Positions 8,826 to 18,447 of a DNA stretch of 64,000 bases are shown piece after piece. The DNA is from Rhizobium sp. WSM4643 (lineage in GTDB: Bacteria > Pseudomonadota > Alphaproteobacteria > Rhizobiales > Rhizobiaceae). Within the stretch, counting starts at the first letter, position 1. Every line of letters begins with the position of its first letter. A program made the position numbers and the translations under genes. The notes below the pieces were generated by a model, which searched no databases, had not been told where the DNA came from, and was given only the letters and a program-made list of their open reading frames with translations. The stretch is taken from NCBI RefSeq assembly GCF_025152745.1, contig NZ_CP104040.1, forward strand, positions 1,364,001 through 1,428,000. The letters are read 5' to 3'.

Positions 8826-9170
8826 GATGGTATCCTTTCATCTGCTTAGACGGTCGGCTGTCGTTGCAGGGATCGTCTGCGTCACGACATGGAATTGGCT
8901 CTCTCCGTTCCGCGATTCAATGGGTTAAGCCACTGAAAACCCATTAAGAATTGTTCATGAAAGCCGCCTTCGAATTGTCGCTTTCGAGGCGTCGGAGAAA
9001 GCTGATTTCAGAGGCTTGCCCAGCTGTGCATCTGTGGTGCTGCTATCCCCTTGCAGATATTTCCTCTTTCCTGTTGCGGCATCGGGCGAAATTGCTTGCC
9101 ATTCGGACGAAGGCATGTTTTGACCGCGGGCTGCCGCGTGGGTAAATGTCCCGCCAACCGAAGGTGAACC
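8826..9170. promoter_or_regulatory. Divergent intergenic region with a dyad, upstream of ribH
   Basis: 345 bases between the secreted-protein gene and ribH. At 8919-8945 there is a perfect 8-base inverted repeat (AATGGGTT / AACCCATT) with an 11-base loop and no T-run, so it looks more like a binding site than a terminator. I looked for an FMN riboswitch pattern before ribH and saw none. Promoters for both flanking genes must lie here. Confidence 0.4.
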
Positions 9171-9626
9171 ATGCCGAGAGAGACCGCTCCCCATATTTTG
9201 ATCGTTGAGGCCCGCTTCTACGACGACATGGCCGACGCCCTGCTCGAAGGCGCGACCTTCGCATTGACAGAGGCCGGCGCTACATTCGAGGTCGTCACCG
9301 TTCCCGGCGCACTGGAAATTCCGGCGGCGATTGCCATGTCGCTCGATGGAGAGGACAATGGCGGAACGCATTATGACGGCTACGTCGCCCTCGGCATGGT
9401 CATTCGCGGCGAGACCTATCACTTCGATATCGTCTCGAACGAATCCTCGCGCGCCTTGATGGATCTCGCGATCAGCGAGTCCCTTGCCATCGGCAATGGT
9501 ATCCTGACCGTCGAAAACGACGAACAGGCTTGGGTGCGCGTGCGCCGCTCGGAAAAGGACAAGGGCGGATTTGCCGCTCGTGCAGCTTTGACCATGATCG
9601 AGCTGAAGCAGAAACTGGGTGCATAA
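9171..9626 (+). CDS. ribH: 6,7-dimethyl-8-ribityllumazine synthase
   Basis: Condenses 5-amino-6-ribitylaminouracil with 3,4-dihydroxy-2-butanone 4-phosphate to give the substrate of RibE. The 151-residue protein has the family blocks [36 protein letters not shown] near residue 43, and [20 protein letters not shown] near residue 70, with the catalytic His in ETYHFD. It is followed by nusB after three bases, a conserved bacterial gene pair (ribH-nusB). A TGAACC/AAGGTG site precedes the ATG. Confidence 0.97.
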   Translation: MPRETAPHILIVEARFYDDMADALLEGATFALTEAGATFEVVTVPGALEIPAAIAMSLDGEDNGGTHYDGYVALGMVIRGETYHFDIVSNESSRALMDLAISESLAIGNGILTVENDEQAWVRVRRSEKDKGGFAARAALTMIELKQKLGA

Positions 9627-9629
9627 CGA

Positions 9630-10112
9630 ATGAACGACGACAAGACGGAACGGCCGGTCAAGACTGCGAACCAGCGGGGCGCTGCCCGTCTTGCTGCCGT
9701 TCAGGCCCTGTATCAGATGGATGTCGGCGGTACCGGCGTTCTGGAGATCGTGGCTGAATACGAGGCGCATCGGCTTGGTCAGGAAATCGATGGCGCGACC
9801 TATCTGAAGGCCGATGCCGCCTGGTTCCGTTCCATCGTCTCCGGTGTCGTGCGCGATCAGGTTCGTCTCGATCCGCTGATTGCCGCAGCCCTGCAGGATG
9901 ATTGGGCCTTGTCACGCCTCGACAGCACCGTGCGCGCCATCCTGCGTGCCGGCGTCTTCGAGATCACCGACCGCAAGGACGTTCCGGTGGCGGTCATCGT
10001 CACCGAATATGTCGAGATTGCCCAGGCCTTCTTCGATGACGATGAGCCGAAGCTCGTCAACGCCGTGCTCGACCGCATCGCAAAGCAGGTCCGCGGCGAG
10101 GCGAAGAAATAA
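9630..10112 (+). CDS. nusB: Transcription antitermination factor NusB
   Basis: RNA-binding partner of NusE (S10) in rRNA antitermination. The 160-residue all-helical protein has the N-terminal [19 protein letters not shown] block that binds boxA RNA, and the C-terminal [47 protein letters not shown] block, both strongly characteristic. It starts three bases after ribH and is cotranscribed with it. Confidence 0.97.
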   Translation: MNDDKTERPVKTANQRGAARLAAVQALYQMDVGGTGVLEIVAEYEAHRLGQEIDGATYLKADAAWFRSIVSGVVRDQVRLDPLIAAALQDDWALSRLDSTVRAILRAGVFEITDRKDVPVAVIVTEYVEIAQAFFDDDEPKLVNAVLDRIAKQVRGEAKK

Positions 10113-10310
10113 GTCTTTAGTCGCCAAACAATCCGCCTGCGTCTTTCTTCGCACCGCAATAGTTTTCGCCCGTTGCGGTCTTGACGCCACGTGATCGACC
10201 ACGCAATCTCCGCACCGCTTAGCTGTGGCATTTCTGTGGAGAGGAAGGCGATTCGGCGGCGTATCTGCCGGAGAAGGAGTGAGCTCCGGCCTTTGGGAGG
10301 AAAGAGCGAA

Positions 10311-12449
10311 ATGACGATTCTTTTATGCGTAATCGCATGCGGTCTGCTCTCGGTGGTTTATGCCGCCTGGGCAACCCGGTCGGTGCTTGCTGCCGATCAG
10401 GGCAATAGCCGCATGCAGGAGATCGCGGGCTATATCCGCGAAGGCGCTCAAGCCTATCTGACGCGCCAGTACAGAACCATTGCCATTGTCGGCGTTGTCG
10501 TTTTCATCTTAGCCTGGCTGCTTCTTTCCGCCGAGGCCGCGATCGGCTTCCTGATCGGTGCCCTGCTTTCCGGTGCTGCCGGTTTCATCGGCATGCACGT
10601 CTCCGTCCGCGCCAATGTGCGCACCGCCCAGGCGGCTTCCGTCAGCCTTTCCGCCGGCCTTGACATCGCCTTCAAGTCGGGTGCGATCACCGGCATGCTG
10701 GTGGCCGGCTTGGCGCTGCTCGGCGTCTCCATCTACTATACGGTATTGACCGTCGGGCTCGGCCATGAGAGCGGCTCGCGCGAAGTCATCGATGCGCTGG
10801 TGGCGCTCGGCTTCGGCGCTTCGCTGATTTCGATCTTCGCCCGTCTCGGCGGCGGCATCTTCACCAAGGGCGCCGATGTCGGCGGCGATCTCGTCGGCAA
10901 GGTGGAAGCCGGCATTCCCGAAGACGATCCGCGCAACCCCGCAACCATCGCCGATAACGTCGGCGACAACGTCGGCGACTGTGCCGGCATGGCCGCCGAC
11001 CTTTTCGAGACCTATGCGGTTTCGGTCGTCGCCACCATGGTTCTCGCCTCGATCTTTTTTGCCGGCGCGCCGATCCTCCAGTCTGCGATGGTCTATCCGC
11101 TGGCGATCTGCGGTGCCTGCATCATCACCTCGATCATCGGCACCTTCTTCGTCAAGCTTGGCGCGAACGGCTCGATCATGGGCGCTCTCTACAAAGGCCT
11201 CATCGTCACCGGACTGCTGTCGATCGTCGGCCTTGGCGCTGCTACCTCGCTCACCATCGGCTGGGGATCGATCGGCTCTGTCGGAGGCGCCGATATATCA
11301 GGCGCGCACCTCTTCTTCTGCGGCATCATCGGCCTCGTCGTCACCGCGCTGATCGTGGTGATCACTGAATATTATACCGGCACAGGCAAGCGCCCGGTCG
11401 TCTCGATCGCCCAGGCATCGGTCACCGGTCATGGCACCAATGTCATCCAGGGTCTCGCCGTCTCGCTGGAATCGACGGCACTGCCGGCGATTGTCATCGT
11501 TGGTGGCATTCTCGCCACCTACCAGTTCGGCGGCCTGTTCGGCACCGGCATTGCGGTCACGGCGATGCTCGGCATCGCCGGAATGATCGTCGCGCTCGAC
11601 GCGTTCGGACCCGTGACGGACAATGCCGGCGGTATCGCTGAAATGGCGCACCTGCCGCCGGAGGTGCGCAAATCCACCGATGCGCTCGATGCCGTCGGCA
11701 ACACGACCAAGGCCGTCACCAAGGGATATGCCATCGGTTCCGCCGGTCTCGGCGCACTGGTTCTCTTTGCAGCCTACTCCTACGACCTCAAATATTTTGC
11801 GGCGAATGGCGACAAGTTCCCTTATTTTGCCGGCATCGGCGAAATTTCCTTCGATCTTTCCAACCCTTACGTGGTGGCTGGATTGATTTTCGGAGGTCTC
11901 ATTCCCTACCTCTTCGGCGGCATCGCCATGACCGCCGTCGGCCGGGCGGCCGGCGCGATCGTCGAGGAAGTACGTCGTCAGTTCAAGGAAAAACCCGGCA
12001 TCATGCAGGGCACGGAAAAGCCGGATTACGGCAGGGCGGTCGACCTTCTGACCAAGGCCGCCATCCGCGAGATGATCGTGCCGTCGCTGTTGCCGGTGCT
12101 GGCGCCTATCGTCGTCTATTTCGGCGTGCTGCTCATCTCCGGCTCCAAGGCCTCCGCCTTTGCCGCCCTCGGCGCATCGCTGCTCGGCGTCATCATCAAC
12201 GGCCTCTTCGTCGCCATCTCGATGACCTCGGGCGGCGGTGCCTGGGACAACGCCAAGAAGAGCTTCGAGGACGGTTTCGTCGACAAGGACGGCTTGCGCC
12301 ACATGAAGGGTTCGGATGCGCACAAGGCTTCCGTCACGGGCGATACAGTCGGCGATCCCTACAAGGATACTGCCGGCCCGGCCGTCAACCCGGCGATCAA
12401 GATCACCAACATCGTCGCGCTGCTGCTGCTCGCCGTTCTCGCCGGATGA
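10311..12449 (+). CDS. hppA: H+-translocating inorganic pyrophosphatase, K+-independent type
   Basis: A membrane-bound pyrophosphatase that pumps protons using PPi. The 712-residue protein has about 16 hydrophobic helices and the catalytic loop [20 protein letters not shown] followed by [21 protein letters not shown]-terminal acidic loops include [14 protein letters not shown] and [17 protein letters not shown]. The [10 protein letters not shown] motif near residue 463 has Lys where potassium-dependent enzymes have Ala, so this should be the K+-independent class. The ATG at 10311 follows GGGAGG and gives a hydrophobic first helix. The in-frame ATG at 10191 adds an unrelated tail and is rejected. 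A strong terminator follows. Confidence 0.96.
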   Translation: MTILLCVIACGLLSVVYAAWATRSVLAADQGNSRMQEIAGYIREGAQAYLTRQYRTIAIVGVVVFILAWLLLSAEAAIGFLIGALLSGAAGFIGMHVSVRANVRTAQAASVSLSAGLDIAFKSGAITGMLVAGLALLGVSIYYTVLTVGLGHESGSREVIDALVALGFGASLISIFARLGGGIFTKGADVGGDLVGKVEAGIPEDDPRNPATIADNVGDNVGDCAGMAADLFETYAVSVVATMVLASIFFAGAPILQSAMVYPLAICGACIITSIIGTFFVKLGANGSIMGALYKGLIVTGLLSIVGLGAATSLTIGWGSIGSVGGADISGAHLFFCGIIGLVVTALIVVITEYYTGTGKRPVVSIAQASVTGHGTNVIQGLAVSLESTALPAIVIVGGILATYQFGGLFGTGIAVTAMLGIAGMIVALDAFGPVTDNAGGIAEMAHLPPEVRKSTDALDAVGNTTKAVTKGYAIGSAGLGALVLFAAYSYDLKYFAANGDKFPYFAGIGEISFDLSNPYVVAGLIFGGLIPYLFGGIAMTAVGRAAGAIVEEVRRQFKEKPGIMQGTEKPDYGRAVDLLTKAAIREMIVPSLLPVLAPIVVYFGVLLISGSKASAFAALGASLLGVIINGLFVAISMTSGGGAWDNAKKSFEDGFVDKDGLRHMKGSDAHKASVTGDTVGDPYKDTAGPAVNPAIKITNIVALLLLAVLAG

Positions 12450-12494
12450 GGCATGCCGCCCGGCTCGGCGCGGCAAACTGGAACAGCGACTATC

Positions 12495-12528
12495 AAAAAA
12501 CCCCGCCGGAGCGATCCGGCGGGGTTTT
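12495..12528. terminator. Bidirectional rho-independent terminator
   Basis: A perfect 10-base stem (CCCCGCCGGA / TCCGGCGGGG) with a GCGA loop, preceded by six A and followed by four T. It lies between the convergent hppA and bamE genes and can serve both strands. Confidence 0.92.
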
Positions 12529-12548
12529 CGTATAAGGCGTATCGGATA

Positions 12549-13082
12549 TCAGCGCAGGCTGCTTGGGTTCTGCGGCGTGCCGCCGGCACCACCGCCGAAC
12601 AGGCTGCGGGCAGCACTCGCGGCGCTGCCGCCGGAAAGCATCTGCTGCAGGAAGGTGAGTTCCTTGCCGCCGGTCGGTGTGACCCGCCCGATCGTGTCGA
12701 ACACCTTGCCGTCCTGCAGTGTATAGTTGGCGCGGCGGCTGACGACGCCGTCCTTGTCGAAATAGATGGCCAGAACGCTCTGATCGACGACCTTCAGTTT
12801 CTGGAAGGCGACGGCACGCGTGCGCCGCTGCGAGATGTAATAGAAGACTTCGCCATCGAATGTTGCCGTCGTCGACGGGGTGCCGAGCGAAAGCAGCACC
12901 TGCTCGCGGCTGGAGCCTTCCGGAACGAGGTTCAGCGACTGCTGGTCGGCGACGTAGCCGCCATTGAGCACGGTGCTGGTCTGGCAACCGGAAAGAGCTG
13001 ATGTGGAGGCGATTATGAAGGCAATGGCCGCACTGCTGAAGAATTTCACGTCAGACTTGAAATACCGTTTATTCAACGACAT
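12549..13082 (-). CDS. bamE: Outer-membrane protein assembly factor BamE (SmpA/OmlA lipoprotein)
   Basis: Lipoprotein subunit of the BAM complex that inserts beta-barrel proteins into the outer membrane. The 177-residue protein has a hydrophobic signal segment ending in the lipobox LSGC near residues 31-34. The SmpA/OmlA fold follows: VPEGSSREQVLLSLGTPSTT near residue 53, EVFYYIS, and VLAIYFDKDGVV. The C-terminal tail is Gly/Ala-rich. The gene faces hppA across a shared terminator and is divergent from the bc1 chaperone gene. Confidence 0.9.
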   Translation of the reverse strand: MSLNKRYFKSDVKFFSSAAIAFIIASTSALSGCQTSTVLNGGYVADQQSLNLVPEGSSREQVLLSLGTPSTTATFDGEVFYYISQRRTRAVAFQKLKVVDQSVLAIYFDKDGVVSRRANYTLQDGKVFDTIGRVTPTGGKELTFLQQMLSGGSAASAARSLFGGGAGGTPQNPSSLR

Positions 13083-13326
13083 CTACTCCCTTGAGTGTCG
13101 ATAGCAGCCATTTGGGGCCTTGCACGCTTTCCTCCTGCAAAACCATTGTGGCCATTCCGGGTCGAATGCCCCGAATTCGCTTCGCTGACGCATCGAAGGC
13201 GTCGTCCCGAAACTGGCCATGATCGGCATTGCAATTCGCGCCTGCTTCGGTAAACCAGCTTTCGAAATCATGCAACAAGGCCAGGCGCCAGCCGGCATGA
13301 AGAATGAGGCATTTCCGGAAAAAACA

Positions 13327-13875
13327 ATGATCTTCGGGCTCTTCCGCAAGAAAAACAACAACCAGGCGATCGTCGATCGGCAATATGCGGCGTTAGCGGC
13401 GGCTGCGCGCATGCCGGAACTCTACGAGCGGCTCAATGTGCCGGATACGGTCATGGGCCGTTTCGAGATGCTGTCGATAGCCATGATTCTGTTTTTTCGC
13501 CGCACACGTGCTTCGACCACCAGCGGCCAGGAGATCGCCCAGGAGATCGTCGATGCTTTCTTCCAGGATATCGACTATTCGATCCGCGAACTCGGCATCG
13601 GCGACAACAGCGTGCCCAAGCGCATGAAGAAGCTCGCCGGTATGTTTTACGGCCGGCTTGAAGCCTATTCGAAGGCGATGGACACAGGCGATGCCGAAGC
13701 GCTCGCTCTCGCTCTTCAGCGCAATATCTACCCCGAAACCTCGGCGCCTGCAGATATGTCCGGCCTCGCCGGATGGATGATGGCCGCAGAATCGCATCTG
13801 TCTGCCGTCCCCGAAGAGGTGATCGCTACCGGTTCGGCGACGCTCCCGCCGGTCGCCCACCCACCGGTCACCTGA
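13327..13875 (+). CDS. Ubiquinol-cytochrome c chaperone (CBP3-like)
   Basis: A 182-residue member of the CBP3/UQCC family, which helps assemble cytochrome b of the bc1 complex. MIFGLFRKKNNNQAIVDRQY starts the domain. GRFEMLSIAMILFFRRTR near residue 43 and QEIVDAFFQDIDYSIRELG near residue 70 are the conserved blocks, followed by VPKRMKKLAGMFYGRLEAY. The ATG at 13327 is chosen because upstream in-frame codons add non-conserved sequence. It lies 11 bases before the yceD-like gene. Confidence 0.88.
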   Translation: MIFGLFRKKNNNQAIVDRQYAALAAAARMPELYERLNVPDTVMGRFEMLSIAMILFFRRTRASTTSGQEIAQEIVDAFFQDIDYSIRELGIGDNSVPKRMKKLAGMFYGRLEAYSKAMDTGDAEALALALQRNIYPETSAPADMSGLAGWMMAAESHLSAVPEEVIATGSATLPPVAHPPVT

Positions 13876-13886
13876 AGGAGGAAACG

Positions 13887-14441
13887 ATGAAGAACGATCG
13901 GGACGGTGTTCCCTTCTCCTATTACGTCAAGGTCGGCCACATCTCGGCCAACCCCGTCGAGGTTCATGTGGAGGCCGACACCAGCGAACTGAAGGCGCTT
14001 GCCGAGACCTGGAACGTCGTCTCCGTGGATGATTTGCGCGCCGATCTGCAGATTGCCCGCTGGAAGCGCGACGGCGTGCGCATCAAGGGCCGCGTGCAGG
14101 CGAAGATCGTCCAGTCCTGCGTCGTGACGCTGGAACCGGTCGAATCAGCCATCGACGAGAGCTTCGAGCAGATCTTCGTGCCGGAGGGCTCCAAGCTTGC
14201 CCGCCAGGCGGGTAACGACGCCGGCGAGATGCTGCTTGATCCGGATGGTCCCGATCTGCCCGAGACCTTCGTCGGCGATACGATCGACGCCGGCGAGGTG
14301 GTTGCCGAATTCGCCGCTCTCGCAATCGATCCCTATCCGCGCAAGCAGGGCATCGAATTCGCCGGCCATGTCGAGGACAGCGGCGAGGACGACAAAAAGC
14401 CCTCCGCTTTCGCAGCCCTCAAGGACTGGAAAAAGGACTGA
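13887..14441 (+). CDS. DUF177 (YceD-like) protein
   Basis: A 184-residue YceD-family protein. In plants and some bacteria, relatives bind 23S rRNA and aid its maturation. Conserved features include [20 protein letters not shown] near residue 70, with the single Cys typical of alphaproteobacterial members, then [14 protein letters not shown] near the C-terminus and the terminal [12 protein letters not shown]. The GAAGGAGG site before the ATG at 13887 fixes the start. In many bacteria yceD precedes rpmF; here rpmF is absent and plsX follows directly. Confidence 0.88.
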   Translation: MKNDRDGVPFSYYVKVGHISANPVEVHVEADTSELKALAETWNVVSVDDLRADLQIARWKRDGVRIKGRVQAKIVQSCVVTLEPVESAIDESFEQIFVPEGSKLARQAGNDAGEMLLDPDGPDLPETFVGDTIDAGEVVAEFAALAIDPYPRKQGIEFAGHVEDSGEDDKKPSAFAALKDWKKD

Positions 14442-14539
14442 AGCCCCGCTGGCATTTGACACAATTCAGTTGTAAGCGACGCCAAAACCGGTATTTTGGC
14501 CGAAATTTCGCCCTCGGCGAAAAGAAGGATCAGGGACGC

Positions 14540-15586
14540 GTGATCAGAATATCTCTCGACCTCATGGGTGGCGACTTTGGTCCCCAGGTTGTCATCCCCG
14601 GGGCCGCCAAGGCGCTGGATCGGCATCCTGATATGTCCTTCGTTCTCTATGGTCTCAAGGAACAGTGCGATCCGGTTCTCGCCAAGTTTCCGAAGCTCAA
14701 GGAAAAGTCGCTCTTTCACGACTGCGAGCTTGCCGTCGCCATGGATGAGAAGCCGAGCCAGGCGCTGCGCCGTGGCCGTTATATCTCCACCATGTGGCGT
14801 TCGATCGAGGCGGTGAAGACGGGTGACGCCGATGTCGCCGTCTCGGCAGGCAATACCGGGGCGCTGATGGCAATGGCGAAGTTCTGTCTGCGCACCATGG
14901 CCAATATCGAGCGTCCGGCGATTGCTGCGATCTGGCCGACGCTGAAGGGTGAGAGCATCGTGCTCGATGTCGGTGCAACGATCGGCGCCGATGCACAGCA
15001 GCTGATGGATTTTGCCCTGATGGGCGGCGCCATGGCGCGCGCGCTTTTCGAGGTCGAACGTCCGACGGTCGGCCTTCTGAACGTCGGCGTCGAGGAGATG
15101 AAAGGCCAGGAGGAAGTCAAGGAGGCCGGCCGGCTGTTGCGCGAGGCGAACATCGATTCGCTCGAATATTCCGGCTTCGTCGAGGGCAACGACCTTGGCA
15201 AGGGCACGGTCGACGTCGTCGTCACCGAAGGGTTTTCCGGCAATATCGCCCTCAAGACGGCCGAAGGCACCGCCAAGCAGATCGGCGAATATCTGCGTGC
15301 CGCCATGTCGCGCACGCTGCTGGCCCGCATCGGCTATCTCTTTGCCAAAAGCGCCTTTGATATGCTTCGCGAGAAGCTCGATCCGAGCAAGGTCAATGGC
15401 GGCGTGTTTCTCGGCCTGAACGGCATCGTCATCAAGAGCCATGGCGGGGCGAATGCCGAAGGCATCGCAGCCGCCATCGAAGTCGGCTACGACATGGCCA
15501 AGAACGGCCTCAATCAGAAAATAGAAAACGATCTTAAGAAATACCATGCCAAGCGGCTGCCCCCGATGGGCCCGGAAGCGGCATGA
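14540..15586 (+). CDS. plsX: Phosphate acyltransferase PlsX
   Basis: Makes acyl-phosphate from acyl-ACP for the PlsY step of phospholipid synthesis. The 348-residue protein begins [21 protein letters not shown], the family start, and shows [10 protein letters not shown] near residue 94, [28 protein letters not shown], and [12 protein letters not shown]. The GTG at 14540 is preferred over the ATG at 14456 because the family starts here and AAGGATCAGGGA precedes it. The stop overlaps the ATG at 15583 (ATGA). Confidence 0.95.
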   Translation: MIRISLDLMGGDFGPQVVIPGAAKALDRHPDMSFVLYGLKEQCDPVLAKFPKLKEKSLFHDCELAVAMDEKPSQALRRGRYISTMWRSIEAVKTGDADVAVSAGNTGALMAMAKFCLRTMANIERPAIAAIWPTLKGESIVLDVGATIGADAQQLMDFALMGGAMARALFEVERPTVGLLNVGVEEMKGQEEVKEAGRLLREANIDSLEYSGFVEGNDLGKGTVDVVVTEGFSGNIALKTAEGTAKQIGEYLRAAMSRTLLARIGYLFAKSAFDMLREKLDPSKVNGGVFLGLNGIVIKSHGGANAEGIAAAIEVGYDMAKNGLNQKIENDLKKYHAKRLPPMGPEAA

Positions 15587-15606
15587 GCGATAGGGTTCAA
15601 TCAAAG

Positions 15607-16578
15607 ATGATCCGTTCAGTGGTTCGCGGGTTCGGAGCCGCACTTCCGAAGCGCGTGATGACCAATCGTGACATGGAGGCCATCGTCGACACATCAGACG
15701 AATGGATTGTCCAGCGCACCGGCATCCGCCAGCGTTATGTCGCCGGCGATGACGAAACGACGGCGTCGCTGGGCGAGGCCGCCGCACGCGCAGCCCTTGC
15801 CAATGGCGGCCTGACGCCTGCCGATATCGATCTTGTCATCTGTGCCACCTCGACGCCGGATAACACCTTTCCGGCAACGTCGGTCAACATCCAGAACCGC
15901 CTCGGCATGAGCCACGGCTTCGCCTTCGACGTCCAGGCCGTCTGCACCGGTTTCGTCTACGCGGTGACGACCGCCGATGCCTATATCCGTGGCGGGCTTG
16001 CCAAGCGCGTTCTCGTCATCGGCGCCGAAACTTTTTCGCGCATTCTCGACTGGAACGACCGCACCACCTGCGTGCTTTTCGGCGACGGCGCCGGCGCGAT
16101 CATACTCGAAGCGACCGAAGGCGAGGGCACAGTTGCCGATCGCGGTGTGCTGACCGCGCATCTGCGCTCCGACGGCTCGCACAAGGAAAAGCTCTATGTC
16201 GATGGCGGACCGTCGACGACGGGCACTGTCGGAAAGCTGCGCATGGAAGGCCGCGAGGTCTTCAAATACGCCGTGGGCATGATCACCGATGTCATTCAGG
16301 CGGCTTTCGATGCGACCGGGACCACCGCCGATGATCTCGACTGGTTGGTACCGCATCAGGCCAATCGCCGCATCATCGACGGTTCGGCGAAAAAGCTGAA
16401 CATCGATGCGGCGAAGGTCGTCATCACCGTCGACCTGCACGGCAATACGTCGGCCGCCTCGATCCCGCTGGCACTTGCCACCGCTGCCGGCGACGGCCGC
16501 ATCAAGAAGGGCGACCTGGTGATGCTCGAAGCGATGGGCGGCGGTTTTACCTGGGGTGCGGTTCTGCTGCGCTGGTAG
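15607..16578 (+). CDS. fabH: 3-oxoacyl-ACP synthase III
   Basis: Initiates fatty acid synthesis by condensing acetyl-CoA with malonyl-ACP. The 323-residue protein has the catalytic Cys in [12 protein letters not shown] near residue 113, the His in [10 protein letters not shown] near residue 249, and the Asn in [14 protein letters not shown] near residue 279. The start [16 protein letters not shown] at 15607 matches the family. An in-frame ATG at 15583 overlaps the plsX stop and would add eight residues, so coupling with plsX is possible from there. Confidence 0.95.
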   Translation: MIRSVVRGFGAALPKRVMTNRDMEAIVDTSDEWIVQRTGIRQRYVAGDDETTASLGEAAARAALANGGLTPADIDLVICATSTPDNTFPATSVNIQNRLGMSHGFAFDVQAVCTGFVYAVTTADAYIRGGLAKRVLVIGAETFSRILDWNDRTTCVLFGDGAGAIILEATEGEGTVADRGVLTAHLRSDGSHKEKLYVDGGPSTTGTVGKLRMEGREVFKYAVGMITDVIQAAFDATGTTADDLDWLVPHQANRRIIDGSAKKLNIDAAKVVITVDLHGNTSAASIPLALATAAGDGRIKKGDLVMLEAMGGGFTWGAVLLRW

Positions 16579-16683
16579 GCACGAATCCTAAAAAACTGGC
16601 GGCGAACAAGAGCTTGACCGTAAGGCGCAAGACAAATACTCTTCGTGCGATTTCACAAAATATTTTGTATGGGCGGGGAAACC

Positions 16684-17022
16684 ATGACCGGAAAAACAGT
16701 GACGCGAGCAGACCTGGCGGAATCCGTTTTCCGAAAGGTTGGGCTGTCCCGGACCGAATCTGCCGAACTGGTCGAAACTGTCATCGACGAGATCTGCAAC
16801 GCGATCGTGCGTGGTGAAACCGTCAAGCTTTCCTCCTTCGCCACCTTCCAGGTGCGCGACAAGAATGAACGAATCGGCCGCAACCCTAAGACTGGCGAGG
16901 AGGTTCCGATTTCCCCCCGCCGGGTCATGACCTTCAAAGCGTCGAACGTGCTGAAGACGCGGATCCTCAAGGCGCATGTCGCTCGCAAGATCAAGCTGAA
17001 GCCGCTGAATCCGTCTCCTTGA
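16684..17022 (+). CDS. ihfA: Integration host factor subunit alpha
   Basis: A sequence-specific DNA-bending protein of the HU/IHF family. The 112-residue protein has [20 protein letters not shown], the [17 protein letters not shown] beta-arm base, and [20 protein letters not shown], with the intercalating Pro in the arm ([11 protein letters not shown]). The alpha subunit fits best because the gene is followed by a merR-family gene, the usual ihfA neighbourhood. The ATG at 16684 is chosen over 16645, which adds a non-homologous tail. A terminator hairpin follows closely. Confidence 0.94.
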   Translation: MTGKTVTRADLAESVFRKVGLSRTESAELVETVIDEICNAIVRGETVKLSSFATFQVRDKNERIGRNPKTGEEVPISPRRVMTFKASNVLKTRILKAHVARKIKLKPLNPSP

Positions 17023-17033
17023 TAATCGGCTTC

Positions 17034-17055
17034 CCGTTTCGAAACGGCTTTTTTC
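17034..17055 (+). terminator. Rho-independent terminator after ihfA
   Basis: The perfect palindrome CCGTTTCGAAACGG (17034-17047) is followed by C and a run of six T, twelve bases after the ihfA stop. The compact stem with a T-run suggests termination between ihfA and the MerR gene. Confidence 0.75.
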
Positions 17056-17171
17056 TCTCTCGCACTGACCATCCTTGTGCGCAACGTCGAGACATGACTT
17101 GAATTGTCGGCGCCAAACCGTTGAAATATGATGAGTCGCCGTAGGATCGAGCCGCGAGGTCGCGTAGCAGT

Positions 17172-17711
17172 ATGACGTTGGACAAGAGCCCCGATGCCTT
17201 TCGCACCATCAGCGAAGTCGCAGACGATCTTGATCTGCCGCAGCATGTGCTGCGCTTCTGGGAGACGCGTTTTCCCCAGATAAAGCCGATGAAGCGCGGC
17301 GGCGGCCGTCGCTACTACCGGCCGGAGGATGTGGATCTCCTCAAGGGCATCCGGCATCTGCTCTATGATCACGGCTATACGATCAAGGGTGTGCAGAAGC
17401 TTCTGAAGACCAACGGCAACAAGTTTGTCATATCAGTCGGCCACGGCGATCTCGCCAGCGTCGAGGCGCTTGCGTCGGGCGTGCAGGAGGTGGGTGCCGG
17501 GGAACCGCGCGTCGGCATGGCTGATGAAGACCAGATTGTCGGCCGCGCCAAACCGCCGATCACCCGCAGGTTCTTCAACTTCGTCGCTGGAGACGACGAG
17601 CAGGAAGTCTCGATCGGCAAATCGAGCGTTGGCAAGGAAGACCGAGCGCTGCTGCAGGAGGCGCTCTACGACCTTCTGGAATGCAAGCGTCTGCTTGATC
17701 AGGTGCGTTGA
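17172..17711 (+). CDS. MerR family transcriptional regulator
   Basis: A 179-residue regulator with an N-terminal MerR helix-turn-helix: [27 protein letters not shown] at residues 10-37, with the RFWE hallmark, then [36 protein letters not shown]. The C-terminal half is variable and acidic, ending in a conserved helix [19 protein letters not shown]. The effector is unknown. Placement after ihfA is conserved in alphaproteobacteria. It is convergent with the response regulator gene, separated by only eight bases. Confidence 0.92.
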   Translation: MTLDKSPDAFRTISEVADDLDLPQHVLRFWETRFPQIKPMKRGGGRRYYRPEDVDLLKGIRHLLYDHGYTIKGVQKLLKTNGNKFVISVGHGDLASVEALASGVQEVGAGEPRVGMADEDQIVGRAKPPITRRFFNFVAGDDEQEVSIGKSSVGKEDRALLQEALYDLLECKRLLDQVR

Positions 17712-17719
17712 ACAGGAAC

Positions 17720-18067
17720 TCAAGTTTCAGTAAGCCGCTTCATCGCCTGTTCGAGTTCGCTGAGCTGGAAGGGTTTTTGCAGCACGGGCAGCATGCTTGG
17801 GCCGCTGCCATCAGGCGGCGCGCCATATCCCGTTGCATAGAGATAGGGTTTTCCGCGTTCGTCGAGCAGCTTTGCGACCGGCAGCGAGCTCTGCCCGGCA
17901 AGCGAGACGTCGAGGATGGCAGCGTCGAACTCCGTATCCCTGGCGGTTGCAAGCGCCCGTTCCAGATCGGGCGCGCTTGCGCAGACCCGGTAACCCAAAT
18001 CGGCGAGCATGTCCTCAAGCAGCATGGCAATCAGCGTGTCGTCTTCGACGATGAATATGTCTTTCAT
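17720..18067 (-). CDS. Single-domain response regulator
   Basis: A 115-residue receiver domain without an output domain. MKDIFIVEDDTLIAMLLEDML gives the acidic pair near residues 8-9, FDAAILDVSLAG gives the phosphorylated Asp near residue 52, and LQKPFQLSEL gives the conserved Lys near residue 99. It could work in a phosphorelay with the hybrid kinase 380 bases away on the other strand, but that is inference. An upstream in-frame GTG (18079) would add four residues; the ATG is preferred. Confidence 0.9.
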   Translation of the reverse strand: MKDIFIVEDDTLIAMLLEDMLADLGYRVCASAPDLERALATARDTEFDAAILDVSLAGQSSLPVAKLLDERGKPYLYATGYGAPPDGSGPSMLPVLQKPFQLSELEQAMKRLTET

Positions 18068-18094
18068 GATCCCGTCCACCCATTGCCCCCTTGC

Positions 18095-18200
18095 TAAAGC
18101 ATGTCGCGCAAAAGTGTGCCGCGGTTTTGCGCTAACGACATGCGTAAAAACAAAGACCTAAAGCGCGAGGAGCGAATCTGAAAGATCGCGACGCGCTTTA
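18095..18200. repeat. Intergenic repeat element, copy 1 (RIME-like)
   Basis: This stretch of about 106 bases begins TAAAGCATGTCGCGC and ends GCGACGCGCTTTA, so its ends are imperfect inverted repeats. It contains ACGACATGCGTAAAAACAAA and GCGAATCTGAAAGATCGCGA. A close copy lies at 48932-49038. Elements of this kind are widespread between genes in rhizobia; the RIME name is by resemblance. Confidence 0.8.
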
Positions 18201-18328
18201 GGCACGGAGATTTATGTGGACTGCCTGCACGGCTCGTCAAGACGTTGTGCCCGCCAGTACGAGAAACAGCATATTGCCGGTTGAAATTCGATGTGCAAAA
18301 GCTGGGATGCCGTTTTCCGCAACGGCTC

Positions 18329-18432
18329 CTGCATAATTCCTTAAACCGGCATCGATTCGAGGAATAAAATTATGCAGCAATTCAAAGCGTTACAGCGTCA
18401 TTTGCGCGTCTGAAAAGACATGGCGGCGCCGT
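18329..18432. repeat. Double-hairpin palindromic element upstream of the hybrid kinase
   Basis: A perfect 10-base inverted repeat (CTGCATAATT at 18329-18338, AATTATGCAG at 18368-18377) is followed by a second hairpin-like stretch, GTTACAGCG ... GGCGCCGTAA, around TTTGCGCGTCTGAAAAGAC. A related second half occurs at 57203-57250. It could be a repeat element, or part of the leader or promoter of the kinase gene that starts 16 bases later. Confidence 0.55.
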
Positions 18433-18447
18433 AAGAAGGGGTGTCGA

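Noticed and set aside
8826..9170. FMN riboswitch before ribH
   Set aside because: The conserved multi-stem pattern of the FMN aptamer was not found, only a short dyad.
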